The notes beneath the pieces are model-generated. The model was not told the origin of the DNA. It made no database searches and saw only the letters and a list, made by a program, of their open reading frames with translations. Shown here piece by piece: positions 25,020 to 35,366 of a stretch of 64,000 bases of DNA. Each line of letters starts with the position of its first letter. Within the stretch, counting starts at the first letter, position 1. The position numbers and the translations under genes are program-made. The DNA is from Carex sylvatica. Taxonomy: Eukaryota; Streptophyta; Magnoliopsida; Poales; Cyperaceae. The stretch covers positions 620,001 to 684,000 of the forward strand of contig CAXKVR010000060.1 of the NCBI GenBank assembly GCA_964058845.1. The letters are read 5' to 3'.

Positions 25020-25307
25020 TATTGGCCTGTATTATACATCAATATCTCTATTAATATTCAAACTTCAAGCAATTGATTTAAACCGTTCAATTTGGAGATG
25101 TGCGTGTAGATCAAATTGATCTAAACCGTTCAACATGGTCGATCTCAATATGAAAATGTCCTTGTAGATCAAATTTTACATTTTTTAAAATTATTACTAT
25201 TTTTTCCATATATGTAGTAAATTACTTTGAACAGTTCAGATTGATTATTTAGAATTTATAAATAAGAATATTAATCTTGCTATGCATAATACATAGTCTT
25301 ACTCACA
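25020..25307. mobile_element. Mutator-like foldback MITE, copy 4 (left end lost)
   Basis: The right end reads GCTATGCATAATACATAGTCTTACTCAC, the same terminus type as copy 3. The interior has the shared 'ttgatttaaaccgttcaa..gtagatcaaattttacattttt' core. The outer left terminus is missing, and an internal stretch around 'ttgatctaaaccgttcaac' appears twice. Confidence 0.6.
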
Positions 25308-25679
25308 AATAACTGTAACATGCTTAGTCCTGTAAACTTGAGGAAATTTATACCTTACATTTAATTATGCCAAAGAAATTAAATTTTTTTTCTGGGATCC
25401 TTGATACTGTATAGAAAGAATTGGAAAGATCCATCCAGAAAAAAATGAAGTAGCTTAGAAGAAAAGACAATATTCTTTCCTTTTCTTTTTTGGGTTCTGG
25501 AAACAAGCGAAGCCCCCAGCATAGAGACCTATCCATAAACTTATCCACAGTTATTTTTTCTCTGGAAAAGTGGGAATTTTAATCTTGCACTTTATTATTT
25601 GTGAAAAATTGATCTCAGCTACAAAACTAAAAGTTAATTTATAAACATGCCCCTCAAAACAAATTTATCTCTTCATGTT

Positions 25680-28503
25680 TTATACATTGACTGTTTTCTC
25701 TTCAGCAACACTGGTTACATTTTCAGTATTCTCTTGACTAATCTCGGTTTTACTTTCAGTGGAATCGCCGTCAGTTTTTGCCTCAGTTTTTATTTCTTTT
25801 GCATATCCCATTTTCAGAGGCCTTCCCATGAACTCCTGTTAGCATAATTATTTCAAATTAGTTACATTTAACAAGATGAAAACATGAATTGAGTGAAATT
25901 CCATAATTTATATACCAGTGTACTGTCTACCTGTTTTAGGTACAGTAAGTGGTATTATTAGTAAGAAAAAACAGCTATGTTTGGCATCTAATTGGAAACA
26001 ACTATGTTAGGGTATCGACCCTTTTAGACCCGTTAACCCGTCAATGGATCTTTGAAAAATTGGAGCAGGAATTTGGTTTTTTGAGAGCTTTACAAATTGC
26101 AACTCTCAACACAATCCAACCTGCCCCAAGCCCGGCTTGTGATACCCTACTATTTACTTATGCAAAGAATGGTGCCTTCACCAGTAATAAAGCATATCAG
26201 CTCGTAAGAGGGTCAAACATGCAGGGGACAGTTAGAAAATTCTGGGAATGGGGTACAATTGGGGTACATCAGAACCAATTTTTGAGATAGAGGAGATTTT
26301 GTAGGCCTACGGGCCATGTAAGAACCAAAAAAAAAAAAAATACTAGACTGATATCATAGTATCACATTGGTCAGAATAAATATATGAATTTGTAGTAACA
26401 TTTGGTGCATTATCAAGAAGTTGCAGAAAACCCCCGAATTTGTTTTAGTTACCATCTTCTAAAAAATAATAAACAGAATTGTTATTATAATTATCCGTTA
26501 TTCGTTTGGTTATCCATTATCTTTAAGGGTAAGGGTAGTCTGAAATTGTCACTACCCGACCCATAACGTATCCATTGACACCCATAATCTGCAGTACGAA
26601 CTTGGAGAGAGACACTAAAAAGAAGTCAATTTTACCTTTCCCTCAAATGTTTTGATAGCAACATCAGCCTCCTCCTTGGTGTAATAAGAAATGAACCCGT
26701 AGCCGGTCGACCTCCTGGGTCTACTATTGTAAATGATCTGAGCCGACACAACGCTACCGTCTTTCTGAAAGAACTCTCTCAGATCCTGAGATTTGGCAGT
26801 AAAAGGCAAATTTCCCACAAACACCGAGTACTTGAATTTGGGTCCCGCTTGTGGCGCAGATGGTTGCTTCTTTTGAGATCTTGCGTAGTCGACATTGATT
26901 TTTCTATCACCGAATTCCTAATTAGGATAATTCAGCAAGATATAAATTCTGGTACTGTTGCTTTTGTTTATCATTGTTGAAAATTACTGGGGTAAATGGA
27001 ATAGTGATCTAAATCTTGAAAAGTTGAATATCCAATAACTTGAAATATGACAAAATTAACCCTTATTAGTGAAAGGTTCTCCTTCCACTAGTGATCAATA
27101 AGGAGGGTAGTTTGGGAAATTTCACAACAAAATGTGATGGCCAGAGAACTGTAGGACATGAGTTACATGGTTGCTTCTTTTGAGATCTTGCAAACTCAAC
27201 ATTGATTTTTCTACCACCAAATTCCTAATTAGGATAGTTTAGCAAGATATAAATTTTGGTAATGCTTTCAGGGGCAGAGGGATGTATAAGCAAAGGGGTG
27301 TAAGCCCCCATTGAATTGAAATTTTTTTTATTTTTATTCTCTAAATGTTCTAATTTTTACAAAAATTAATACTCTTAGTCCCCCTCATAAAATGAAATTA
27401 CATGACACTTTCTTATTCAGCCCTCCAAATCTCAATTTTCTGATGTTGACCTGCCTGCTTTTGTTTTTCATTGTTGAAACTTAGTGAGGTAAATAGAAAA
27501 CTGATCCAAATCTTGAAATCTTGAGTTTCCATTAAATTGAAAATATGACCAAACTACCCCGTCCTTCCTGAAAGGTTTTCTTTCCACTAGTGAGCTGTAA
27601 GGAGGGTAGTTTGGGAAATTTTACAACAAAATGTGATGGGAAGAGAACTGTAGGACATAATTTGCATTACATAATACATTGCTTATTTTATATGTAATGC
27701 CGGATATTTTGAGGCTCTACAAGCAACCATAGCAATTATTTTTTAAGACAGTTATGGTTGGTAGAGAAGTTACTAAAATGCCCCTTTTGTTTATTTTGTT
27801 ATCTATTTTTCCTCTGGACATGTCTTGCACAACAGATGGTGTTACTCCTTCAAACATAAAATTTGCCAAAAATGAAAAAAAAAAAGACAGCAGATTAAGG
27901 TAGTGCATATAAAATATAATATAAATACTTACAGATTTATCAAGATTTTTAATTGCTGTTTGAGCCTCCTCTTCGGTCGACATGCTTATAAATGCTAATC
28001 CTCGGTTTTTCTGTTTATTGTACATTGAAACCTGGAGATAAACAAACCATATATGAATTAAGCAATTGGTGCAATGATGATATATAATTTAGTTTAAAAC
28101 AAATTTTGGTGGGGCACAATTAACCCAAAAATAACCAATCGTTTGCAATTTCATGTCAATAATTAGAAAATTCCCAAAATGGTATAATTACAAGTACCTC
28201 TATATCAACTACAGTGCCATGTTTTTCAAACAGAGCTCTGATTTCATCTACTGTAGAATCCCATGGAATATTCTGAGCACAGAGCCGAGTCTTCGGCAAC
28301 TGTTCATTCTCTAATTCTTTCGGTGCTGCCTCGGCCTCGGCCACAGAGCATCTCAGAGAAGTCTTCAGCAAAGGTAGAAACTTTGCATTTTGATTGAGAA
28401 AGTGAGGAGAGAGAGTGTGAGTAGGGACAGTAAAACAAAGGAGAGGTGGTTTAATGGAGGCTTTGAGGAGGGAGGAGGAAAGTTGGAAGGGAGAGAAAGC
28501 CAT
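25680..28503 (-). CDS. chloroplast RNA-binding protein with two RRMs
   Basis: Exons are 28503-28198, 28031-27933, 26917-26636 and 25835-25680. All introns are GT-AG and all are phase 0. The product is 280 residues. Residues 1 to about 52 are rich in serine, leucine and basic residues with few acids, a typical chloroplast transit peptide. RRM1 (about 73-149) has RNP2 LCAQNI and RNP1 NRGLAFI; RRM2 (about 166-246) has RNP2 VFVGNL and RNP1 STGYGFISY. An acidic, threonine- and glutamate-rich tail ends the protein. From memory of the family, the 'AQN[IV]PW..T...IR.LFEK.G.V.DIE' start best matches the Arabidopsis At4g09040 type of nucleus-encoded chloroplast ribonucleoproteins, which bind organellar transcripts. 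Introns 2 and 3 carry a partial exon duplication and an antisense LINE fragment. Confidence 0.95.
25949..26290 (+). pseudogene. LINE reverse-transcriptase C-terminal fragment
   Basis: The open frame reads 'VSTLLDPLTRQWIFEKLEQ', then 'CDTLLFTYAKNGAFTSNKAYQL', then 'KFWEWGTIG'. This matches the region just before and within the zinc-binding (zf-RVT) part of plant L1-type LINEs ('V.DLID..T..W.......F......I..I.....D...W....G.FSVKSAY.L......W..IW'). It lies in intron 3 of the chloroplast RNA-binding protein gene, antisense to it. An A14 run follows at about 26328-26341. The fragment is isolated and not functional. Confidence 0.7.
26860..27665 (-). repeat. tandem duplication of exon 3 start plus adjoining intron
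   Basis: Sequence 26860-27160 (first 58 bases of exon 3 with its acceptor, plus about 240 bases of intron 2) is repeated at 27168-27665. The upstream copy keeps the CTAATTAG acceptor and an open reading 'EFGGRKINVEFARSQKKQP' (27224-27167). That parallels the true exon's 'EFGDRKINVDYARSQKKQP'. The next GT (CCAT|GTAACT) would make a 58-base exon that shifts the frame, so it is probably a decoy or pseudo-exon. The second copy is split by a 187-bp insertion. Confidence 0.85.
27269..27455. mobile_element. 187-bp insertion within the duplicated intron
   Basis: Comparison with the other intron copy shows extra sequence here, starting CAGGGGCAGAGGG. It is flanked by TGCTTT on both sides (27263-27268 and 27456-27461). 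The start resembles plant hAT-type MITE ends, but the class is not settled. Confidence 0.6.
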
Positions 28504-28519
28504 GGAGCAACAAAATAGA

Positions 28520-28945
28520 GTATCCTAATATCCATTGAATTTTGAATGGATAGAGATAGACATAGAGGCATTTTTGTTCTTTTTATTTATTGTTTCTTTT
28601 TAATTTATGGTGATAGATTTTACAGGTAGAGAGCATTGAGGATGACTGGATGAGGATGATGGTTGCTGCTACTGTTTGAATGTTAAACTGGGCTCCTTTT
28701 ATCCATTGAATAAAAAAGAAAATGAATGTTATACTAGGCTTTAAGGCCCAAATTGGCTTGTTTAAACAGTCAGTTCATTTAAAACCGAATTAAAATAGTT
28801 AAATTAAAATTTTATTCGATTTACAAGAATCTAACCGAACTAGTTAAATAATAACCGAAGCAAAATATATATATATTTCAGTTTGTTTGGTTGAACGAAA
28901 ATAAGAGAGATTAAATTTTAAAGGGAGCATCTAGCTATCTATGTA
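28520..28945. other. promoter side of the RNA-binding protein gene, no gene seen
   Basis: This holds the probable promoter of the minus-strand gene, then AT-rich sequence with repeated 'accgaa/aaccg' motifs (about 28780-28860) like those near 34010-34325. No TATA box is clear. Confidence 0.4.
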
Positions 28946-28949
28946 ACAA

Positions 28950-29830
28950 TACTTCATTTCATCTCCCCAGTTATTAAATACTTGAATAACTACTAACTAC
29001 TTAGGGGACCACTTACTATTTAGAGACCATCTAATATTTGAAATATTTTACAATTGGCACAAGTATTCATCTATAACACATCAAGTATACATATCTAAGA
29101 TATCAGGTATTTAAAAAAAAAATGGACACGTTTTTAGATGCGGTTTTTTTTTTCTCCGTTCAATCTAATCAATATTTCTGATGATCAGTGAGTAATTTTA
29201 CAAATCTAAAATCACGAATATTTTATACATAATTTTATCTTTCAAATGAGATCTATGATAACATACTTTTGAGCTGTCCGTTGCACAAGTATTCATCCTC
29301 ATCAAGAAAATATTTATCATCGTCGTGCAAATGCAAATATAAAAACTAGACACATCACTCATCCATTTTTTACATGTTTTTAGAGGTGATTTTTTTTCTC
29401 CGTTTAATCTAACCAATATTTTCTGACAATCTGTGAAGAATTTTGCAAATCTAAAACTACGAATGTTTTCTACACAATTTTATCTTTCAAATGAGATCCA
29501 TGATAACATACTTTTGAATTATCTGTTGCACAAGTATTCATATCTCAGCGAGAAAGTATTCATCATTGTAAATATAAAAACTGGACACATCACTCATCCA
29601 TCTTTTATACGTTTTTAGAGGTGATTTTTTCTTCTCTGTTCAATCTAAACAATATTTCTGACGATTTGTGAGGAATTTTGTAAATCTAAAATCACGAATA
29701 TTTTCTACATAATTTTATCTTTCAAATGAGATCCATGATGACATACTTTCCAGTTATCCGTTGCATAAGTATTCATATCTTGTCACGCAAGTATTCATAC
29801 CTAAGATATCAAGTATTCATTCATACACAT
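28950..29830 (-). repeat. tandem repeat (~240 bp, 3 units) related to the left-edge repeat
   Basis: Units starting near 29131, 29375 and 29611 share 'ctccgttcaatctaa', 'caaatctaaaatcacgaata', 'atcttTCAAATGAGATC' and 'caagtattcat'. In reverse complement they match positions 100-240 and 2736-2876 ('gtatgt.atcatg..gaaag..aaatta.gta', then 'gattgaatggagaaaaaa'). The dispersed family is therefore present here in three tandem copies. Confidence 0.7.
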
Positions 29831-30569
29831 TGAAGTATTCATATCTAAGACAACAAGTAATGCAAATTAACTGGAAATCGCGACGAATTGTTTTGAAAGA
29901 AATGCGAATTAAACGTAAAATATGTATAATTTGTGAATAAATTGCAGATAATTCGTTTAATTCGCGAATTGCCGTTTAATCCGCCGTTTGGTTCGCAGAT
30001 GACTCAGATCCGAATTATTCGCGAACGTGAATTATTCGCAAACCTTGTCACTATGGTCAAAAGTATATTTTTTGAAAATGAGTCTGGTAAATATGGCTTC
30101 TGTCTTTCTTATACGAATAATATAATATAAGCCTTTTTTTGGTAATGAAGAATAATAGCAACTAGCAAGTATTACATGACAGTTAGAATCAATCAAAACA
30201 CATAAATAGGAATTAAAAAGAGGAATTCTAAAGAGTATTTTATGACAGTTAGAATCAATCAATCAATCAATCCATTATACTTGGTACATCAATAGGAATT
30301 CTAGAGAGCAGGTGCACTGTAGTACTCAGTAATTTTTTTGACAAAATAATGATAGATAACTTTGAAATTTACTTGATCCCATCCTAACAAAAGAAAACAA
30401 CACATTTTTCAAAAATATCCACAAACTCTTCATTACCACTGCAAATTCGTCACCGCAAGCATGATATAGCTTTACAGTTAATTTTACCCTAAAGTTCAAA
30501 ATAAAATTGAATTCAATATACTCATAAGGAATATTTATTTAAGTGGTCAAATTAATATTTGATATGACA
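29831..30569. other. intergenic, no gene seen
   Basis: Contains a short cluster of 'aattcgcgaatt'-like motifs (29905-30050), probably the relic of a hAT-like element, and otherwise nothing recognisable. Confidence 0.4.
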
Positions 30570-32826
30570 TTATAATTTTGCATCAAGGGTAGTGAGCTCC
30601 ATTTGATCTTTGTTTTCCTTTTTCGCCTTCTTGTCTTGTATGAAAGTATCTCCAATCTTTATGAGAGGATTTAGGTACTCATCAAGCTCGTCGCCTAAAT
30701 CATCAACCTGAAATTTTCATAAACAAATTAAACCAAGATATTTATGAAAAACTATATCAAACCATCTACCATGCAAAAGAAGAATCAGTTTTACTTTTTC
30801 TTGACATGTGATATTATTGAAGTTTTATAACAATTTACAGATTTATACAACAAAAAGAATTTATTTATTGATATAGGTTAAGATCTACAGCATTGCCTCC
30901 CAATTTTTTTTTAGTTATCACCTCAATATTTCGAAATTTTGACCTTACCATTGATTTCTGCAAAATTAAAATGTTGCCACGTGCACAACACCAAGTTGCG
31001 CACGAGTTTTCCTCTGTTTCAATTCAATCTGAGCAAATTTGAACTGGAAATTCATACGCACACATGATAATCTTTTAATTTTGCATAAAGGAATGGTAAG
31101 GTCCGAATTTTGAGGTATTGAGGTGGTAACTAAAAAAAATATCGGCATTTCTTCCAATAATTATTTGTTAATCAATAATTCAAATTCTGTATGGATTTAG
31201 ATTCTAATTATTAACATTTTAATGTAAATAGGTTACATCCTAGGGCACAAAATGAACAGAAATTTCATTTTTTTTTTCCCCACAACTAATCCTCTCTATA
31301 TATCAGAACAAAATTATTTATACTCAATATTAATGAAAATATAATGGATATTATATATTTACCATTTGGACAAATGCTTGAGCAGTTTCAGCATCCTTTT
31401 CTACTTTCTGAGCAATCTGACTGACGGTCTCAACTGCTCCTTTCAGGCTGTGATCGCTAGGAAGTGCTTCGGCAATGTCAGTTGCCAGCTTCTCTGTCAC
31501 CTGTGCCACCCTCTCAACAACCTGTAGCAGAGACTGCACCGATTCCTGCATTTCATCTGATAAATGCGTGCACGTTACAATTCACATTTGCATAAACTGT
31601 GAAGAAGTATGTATTATGTATATTTGGAAGAACATATTATATATACTTCTCTCATTCTTTGTGAATTTGTTACCTATATTGTGAAAAAGAAAAAGTAAGG
31701 GATTCTGGCATGTATCTGGGAATATAAGTATGCAGGTCTCGTACCTTTATCTACGCGCAAAATTGATATATACAAGTAACATATCATGTACATACTTTTC
31801 TGATTGTGTTTTTTTGAGTTGATTGGTTTGTGCTTAATGGATGTTTTCTTACTTTTTGTTTGATGGATTATAATCTAGTTTTGTTTCTTGTCTGCAGATA
31901 AATGCTTTTGATTTTTTCTTTTGTGAAACCAGTAACTAATTAACTCATACCTTCTTTCTTTCTTAAGCGCTGGTACAGAGGATACATGATCCAAGCTAAG
32001 CCAACAAGCAAATATTTCAACCTTCAAATAACCACAACATAATAATATTTAATCCTCAAAAATATTATCAAAATAAATGATCAGTTTAATGAGAGAATTT
32101 ACCAGTCTGGAAGATCTTTGATGAATCTCACGACTTGTCCGAAAATAGTATTTGATCTTTTTAATATCACCGGTACATCTCTTGTGGTGTTTGTCTCTTC
32201 AGTTTTTAATTTCACCAGTGCATCACTTTTGGTGTTCGTCTCCTCTGTTTTTGATTTGTTCTGTAAAATCTTTAACCTAGAAAGAAACATCGATTGAATG
32301 AACCTCGAATCGTTTTGAATTTTCTTTTGTAACTCGGAAGCAGCATCGCCGGTCCTGCAATCAAATAAGAAGATACATAAATCATCATCTTTAAATAAGC
32401 ATGATTATACTAAAAACAAAAAGAACTTTTGCATTATATGCACTTACTCAATATCTCCATCTCTTGTGGTGTTTAATGCATCACTTTTGGTGTTCTTCTC
32501 TTCTGTTTTTGATTTATTTTGTAAAATCTTTAACTTAGGAATAAAAAACAATTTAATGAACCTCGAGTCGTTTTGAATTTTCTTTTGCAACTCGGAAGCA
32601 GCATCACCAGTCCTACAATCAAATGACAAGATACATAAATTCATCATCTTCAGATATACATTGATTAGAATTAAAATCCTAATTCAAAAAACCAAAGAAG
32701 AAGCTTAATTTGCATCATATGCACTTACTCAATATCTCCATCTTTGGCCTTCACGGCACCGTCCGATGATGGATCCATTGCCGATATTGACGGCCGATTG
32801 AGAAGTAGAGAGATTGAGTTGATCAT
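30570..32826 (-). CDS. unrecognised single-span membrane protein with duplicated exon
   Basis: Exons are 32826 (or 32778)-32729, 32612-32448, 32354-32103, 32021-31951, 31556-31363 and 30707-30570. All introns are GT-AG and the frame is continuous to the stop. Length is 305 residues from the ATG at 32826 or 289 from the ATG at 32778; a 4-codon out-of-frame ORF precedes the first. Exons 2 and 3 encode near-identical charged segments starting 'TGDAASELQKKIQNDSRFI'. Exon 4 encodes one membrane span (YLLVGLAWIMYPLY) followed by basic residues. Exon 5 is a long amphipathic helix (ESVQSLLQVVERVAQVTEKL onward), possibly a coiled coil. The tail is acidic then lysine-rich. I do not recognise the family. 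It lies 2 kb upstream of the chloroplast RNA-binding gene on the same strand. Confidence 0.85.
30904..31140. mobile_element. hairpin MITE in intron 5
   Basis: About 65 bases at the left (AGTTATCACCTCAATATTTC, then ACCTTACCATT, then TGCAAAATTAAAA) are inverted at the right (TTTTAATTTTGCA, then AATGGTAAGGT, then GAGGTATTGAGGTGGTAACT). The target duplication is unclear. The element makes up about a third of the last intron. Confidence 0.75.
32176..32741 (-). repeat. tandem duplication of an exon plus intron (~284-bp unit)
   Basis: Unit 32461-32741 (exon 2 with intron 1) and unit 32176-32460 (exon 3 part with intron 2) match through both coding and intronic sequence. The end of exon 2 switches from the exon-3-like 'ACCACAAGAGATG' to the exon-1-like 'GATGGAGATATTGA|GTAAGT'. 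That is the join expected from an unequal exchange at a short GATG homology. Both introns keep phase 2, so the frame survives. Confidence 0.9.
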
Positions 32827-32829
32827 GGT

Positions 32830-33500
32830 TCCATGGGTCAATAGGTTATTGACAATGGCTATAAGAGAATGAAAAGGGTTGACAAAATGAAAATGGCAAC
32901 ATCATGCAGAGTCTCTGGACGTGCCATTTTTAATTGAAAAATGTAAAGAATTTTTCTCTTATGTAGCTGTATATTGGAATAAATTATGATGTAAGGTTAG
33001 GATTTTAGATAAGGTACACATAATATTTGTTCTATTCCTGTGGGTAAATTATTATTTAATTCTGACGGAAACATATATACTTGAAAACAATAATTTTTAA
33101 TTACAACATTTGACCATTTGGAATAATTGGTACTTCACCACTTTTCTGGTGAATTAATTTTATTTTATGATAGTATACCTTTGTCGTCAAATATTCTTAC
33201 TGTTTTGTTTGTTGTCATTTTAATTTTCTCTTTTTCCATTGTAGGCCTAAAACAGGAAGACGGCCCATTGTAGAGAAAACAAAATGTTGTTTACTAGACC
33301 TCCTTCGAGTTTGTTCTGCGAAAAATATATGGGTAATGATATTGACAGGGCTGCTGTGACTTCATCCAGTACATGGTCAATAGGGAAAATGAAAAAAATA
33401 TATGACTAGTATGTTGCGTGACGCTAAAATAGCTCGGTCAATATCTTTATTTCAAAATTGTATTTTCCGGGAGATACAAAGTTCTATAGAAAATTCATTT
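32830..33500. other. upstream and intergenic region, no gene seen
   Basis: This is the probable promoter of the minus-strand gene followed by AT-rich sequence. No convincing core promoter motif stands out. Confidence 0.4.
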
Positions 33501-33502
33501 CA

Positions 33503-33619
33503 AGAGATGGAATGCAGCACAATTGACTAGGTGAAAATATTCTAGGATTGTGATTGTCTGGGTCGAGAGTTCGAACTCCGCTCACGAGAAATTGCGAACC
33601 TTTTTAAAAAAAAAAAAAA
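33503..33619 (+). mobile_element. tRNA-derived SINE
   Basis: GCAGCACAATTGACTAGG fits a pol III A box, and GAGTTCGAACTCCGCTCACG fits a B box about 45 bases later. A pol(A) tract of more than 14 A follows. It shares head, B box and 'tcacga..tttcgcag/attgcgaac' with the SINE at 39487-39604. Flanking TTTCAA on both sides may be a short target duplication. Confidence 0.65.
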
Positions 33620-34009
33620 GTTTCAAAATGTTTTCTTAACTTACAATCTAGAAAGAAAATTACAAAAACTAAAAATATATAAAGCTAGACTTTTAGTCGA
33701 AATTTTTAACTAATTAAAGTTAATTTCAATACAAAAGGTGCATTTGAATTGTCTAAAGAATACCACAAGAATAGTTTAGTTCGTATTAATCTGGGAGAAT
33801 AGTGTAAAATAGTGCCAACAGAACAGTGTGAGAAAAAAAAGTTAATTTTGTGTTATTAAAAATAGTGCACATATTGCTCATCATATACTTTGGAATACTG
33901 TTAATTTAAATATTGCTAACCTAACACAATTTTGATAAGAGAGAAACTTATAATTCAAATAAATGAGAATAACAATATTATTTATTGGGGTTATACTTGT
34001 CAGTACTAG

Positions 34010-34325
34010 GGCTGCAAACGAATCGCACCGAATCGAATTTAATTCAATTTGAACTAATTTTGAACTGAATTGGTTTGAAATTGAAGTGGAATTTCGAACT
34101 GAAAAGAAGAGTTTGAATTTGGTTCGGTGCGATTCGAACAGAACTGGTTCAAAATTGAAGCAAGATTTAAAACTAAAAAGAAGAGTTCTGAACCGAGTCA
34201 TACTCAATTCGAGTTCAAACTCAAATTAATTTCGAATCGAATTAAACTTATTCGATTCGTTTCAAATATTTTATTTTTTCAAATCAAACTCAATCGAATC
34301 ACGAGTACGAATTTTTTGTTACATA
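34010..34325. mobile_element. hAT-like relic rich in GAATCG motifs
   Basis: It starts TAGGGCTGCAAACGAATC, a common start of plant hAT-type MITEs, and is packed with 'gaatcgaatt/ttcgaatc' motifs in both orientations. A matching right terminus is not seen, so it may be truncated. The two open frames across it are low-complexity artefacts. Confidence 0.5.
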
Positions 34326-34627
34326 GACCTTGAAATTCTAATAAAAAAAAAATCTCCGCCAAGCTGAAATTAATACTAGAATTAATGCGGAGACAGAGTA
34401 TCTATCGATAGCTACAAATATTACTGATTTCATGACTCATGATCCATTTCATTAACAATTATATCATTGTTATCGTCATTATCACCATCATCATCATCAT
34501 AGCATCATTGTCATAAATATTTCAACATTAATTGTTAATTGTTGTTACCATCGCCATCGGATTGTTACATATTATTTCTATTAAAACTGAGAAAAAAAGA
34601 GTTTTATCAGTTGATAAAAATTATAAG

Positions 34628-34990
34628 AGTGAGATTATGGTAATATTCATATTACACCGCAATCAGCGTTATGAAGTCGTATCTTCGTAAGTAAAGTTCA
34701 AACATTTAATCTGAATCATTTAACGTGATTTTGTATAAAAATATATTTGCTAATTAAATTTTACATTTTTGTAAGAATTTTTTACTATTTTTTCGATAGG
34801 TAAAAATTCACTTGGTTCAAAAATTACATATCATTAAAAAACAGTACTGATATTTTTGCACATCTAATAAAATTGTAAAAAACATCTAAAAAAAATAAAA
34901 AATATTTTTATATAAAGATCGATGATATTTAATATTTCAAATCAACTATTTAAACTTAAAAAAAAAAATAGAAGATACATTTATAACACG
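34628..34990. mobile_element. Mutator-like foldback MITE, copy 5 (decayed)
   Basis: The left end GAGTGAGATTATGGTAAT resembles the copy 3 terminus. The core 'aattaaattttacattttt', 'ttttttactatttttt' and 'atcattaaaaaacagt' is shared with the other copies. The right end is degraded. Confidence 0.55.
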
Positions 34991-35366
34991 GTCCATTCGT
35001 CTTCTCCTTTTCTTTAAACATAGGCAATGAATTGACGGTGGAGCTGATGATAGATTGTCAGAATTTTCGTTGGTATGCGAGACAAGTTTGGGATTCTTTC
35101 AATCAAATAATTTCAAGTTAATTTATATATAGGAGAGAGAATTATGGAGAATATGGAGGCAGCTGCACAATGAACAGATTTTCAGAGGCAAACGAATGCA
35201 TGCATCCAAGATTCCAAGATATATCTGAGATGAAACAGATCAGCTCTGGCTGACTTTTACGTTGTAAGGCTAACAGGAGGAGTAACACCTTTGTAATTTG
35301 AGTCATCATTAGCATGCATGTTGTTACAAATGTTGTAAACATATTTAGTTCTGGTACAACTTGATA
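34991..35366. other. short intergenic stretch, no gene seen
   Basis: Mixed-composition sequence flanking the hAT element. It continues beyond the element's right target duplication at 36805. No coding feature is supported. Confidence 0.4.
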
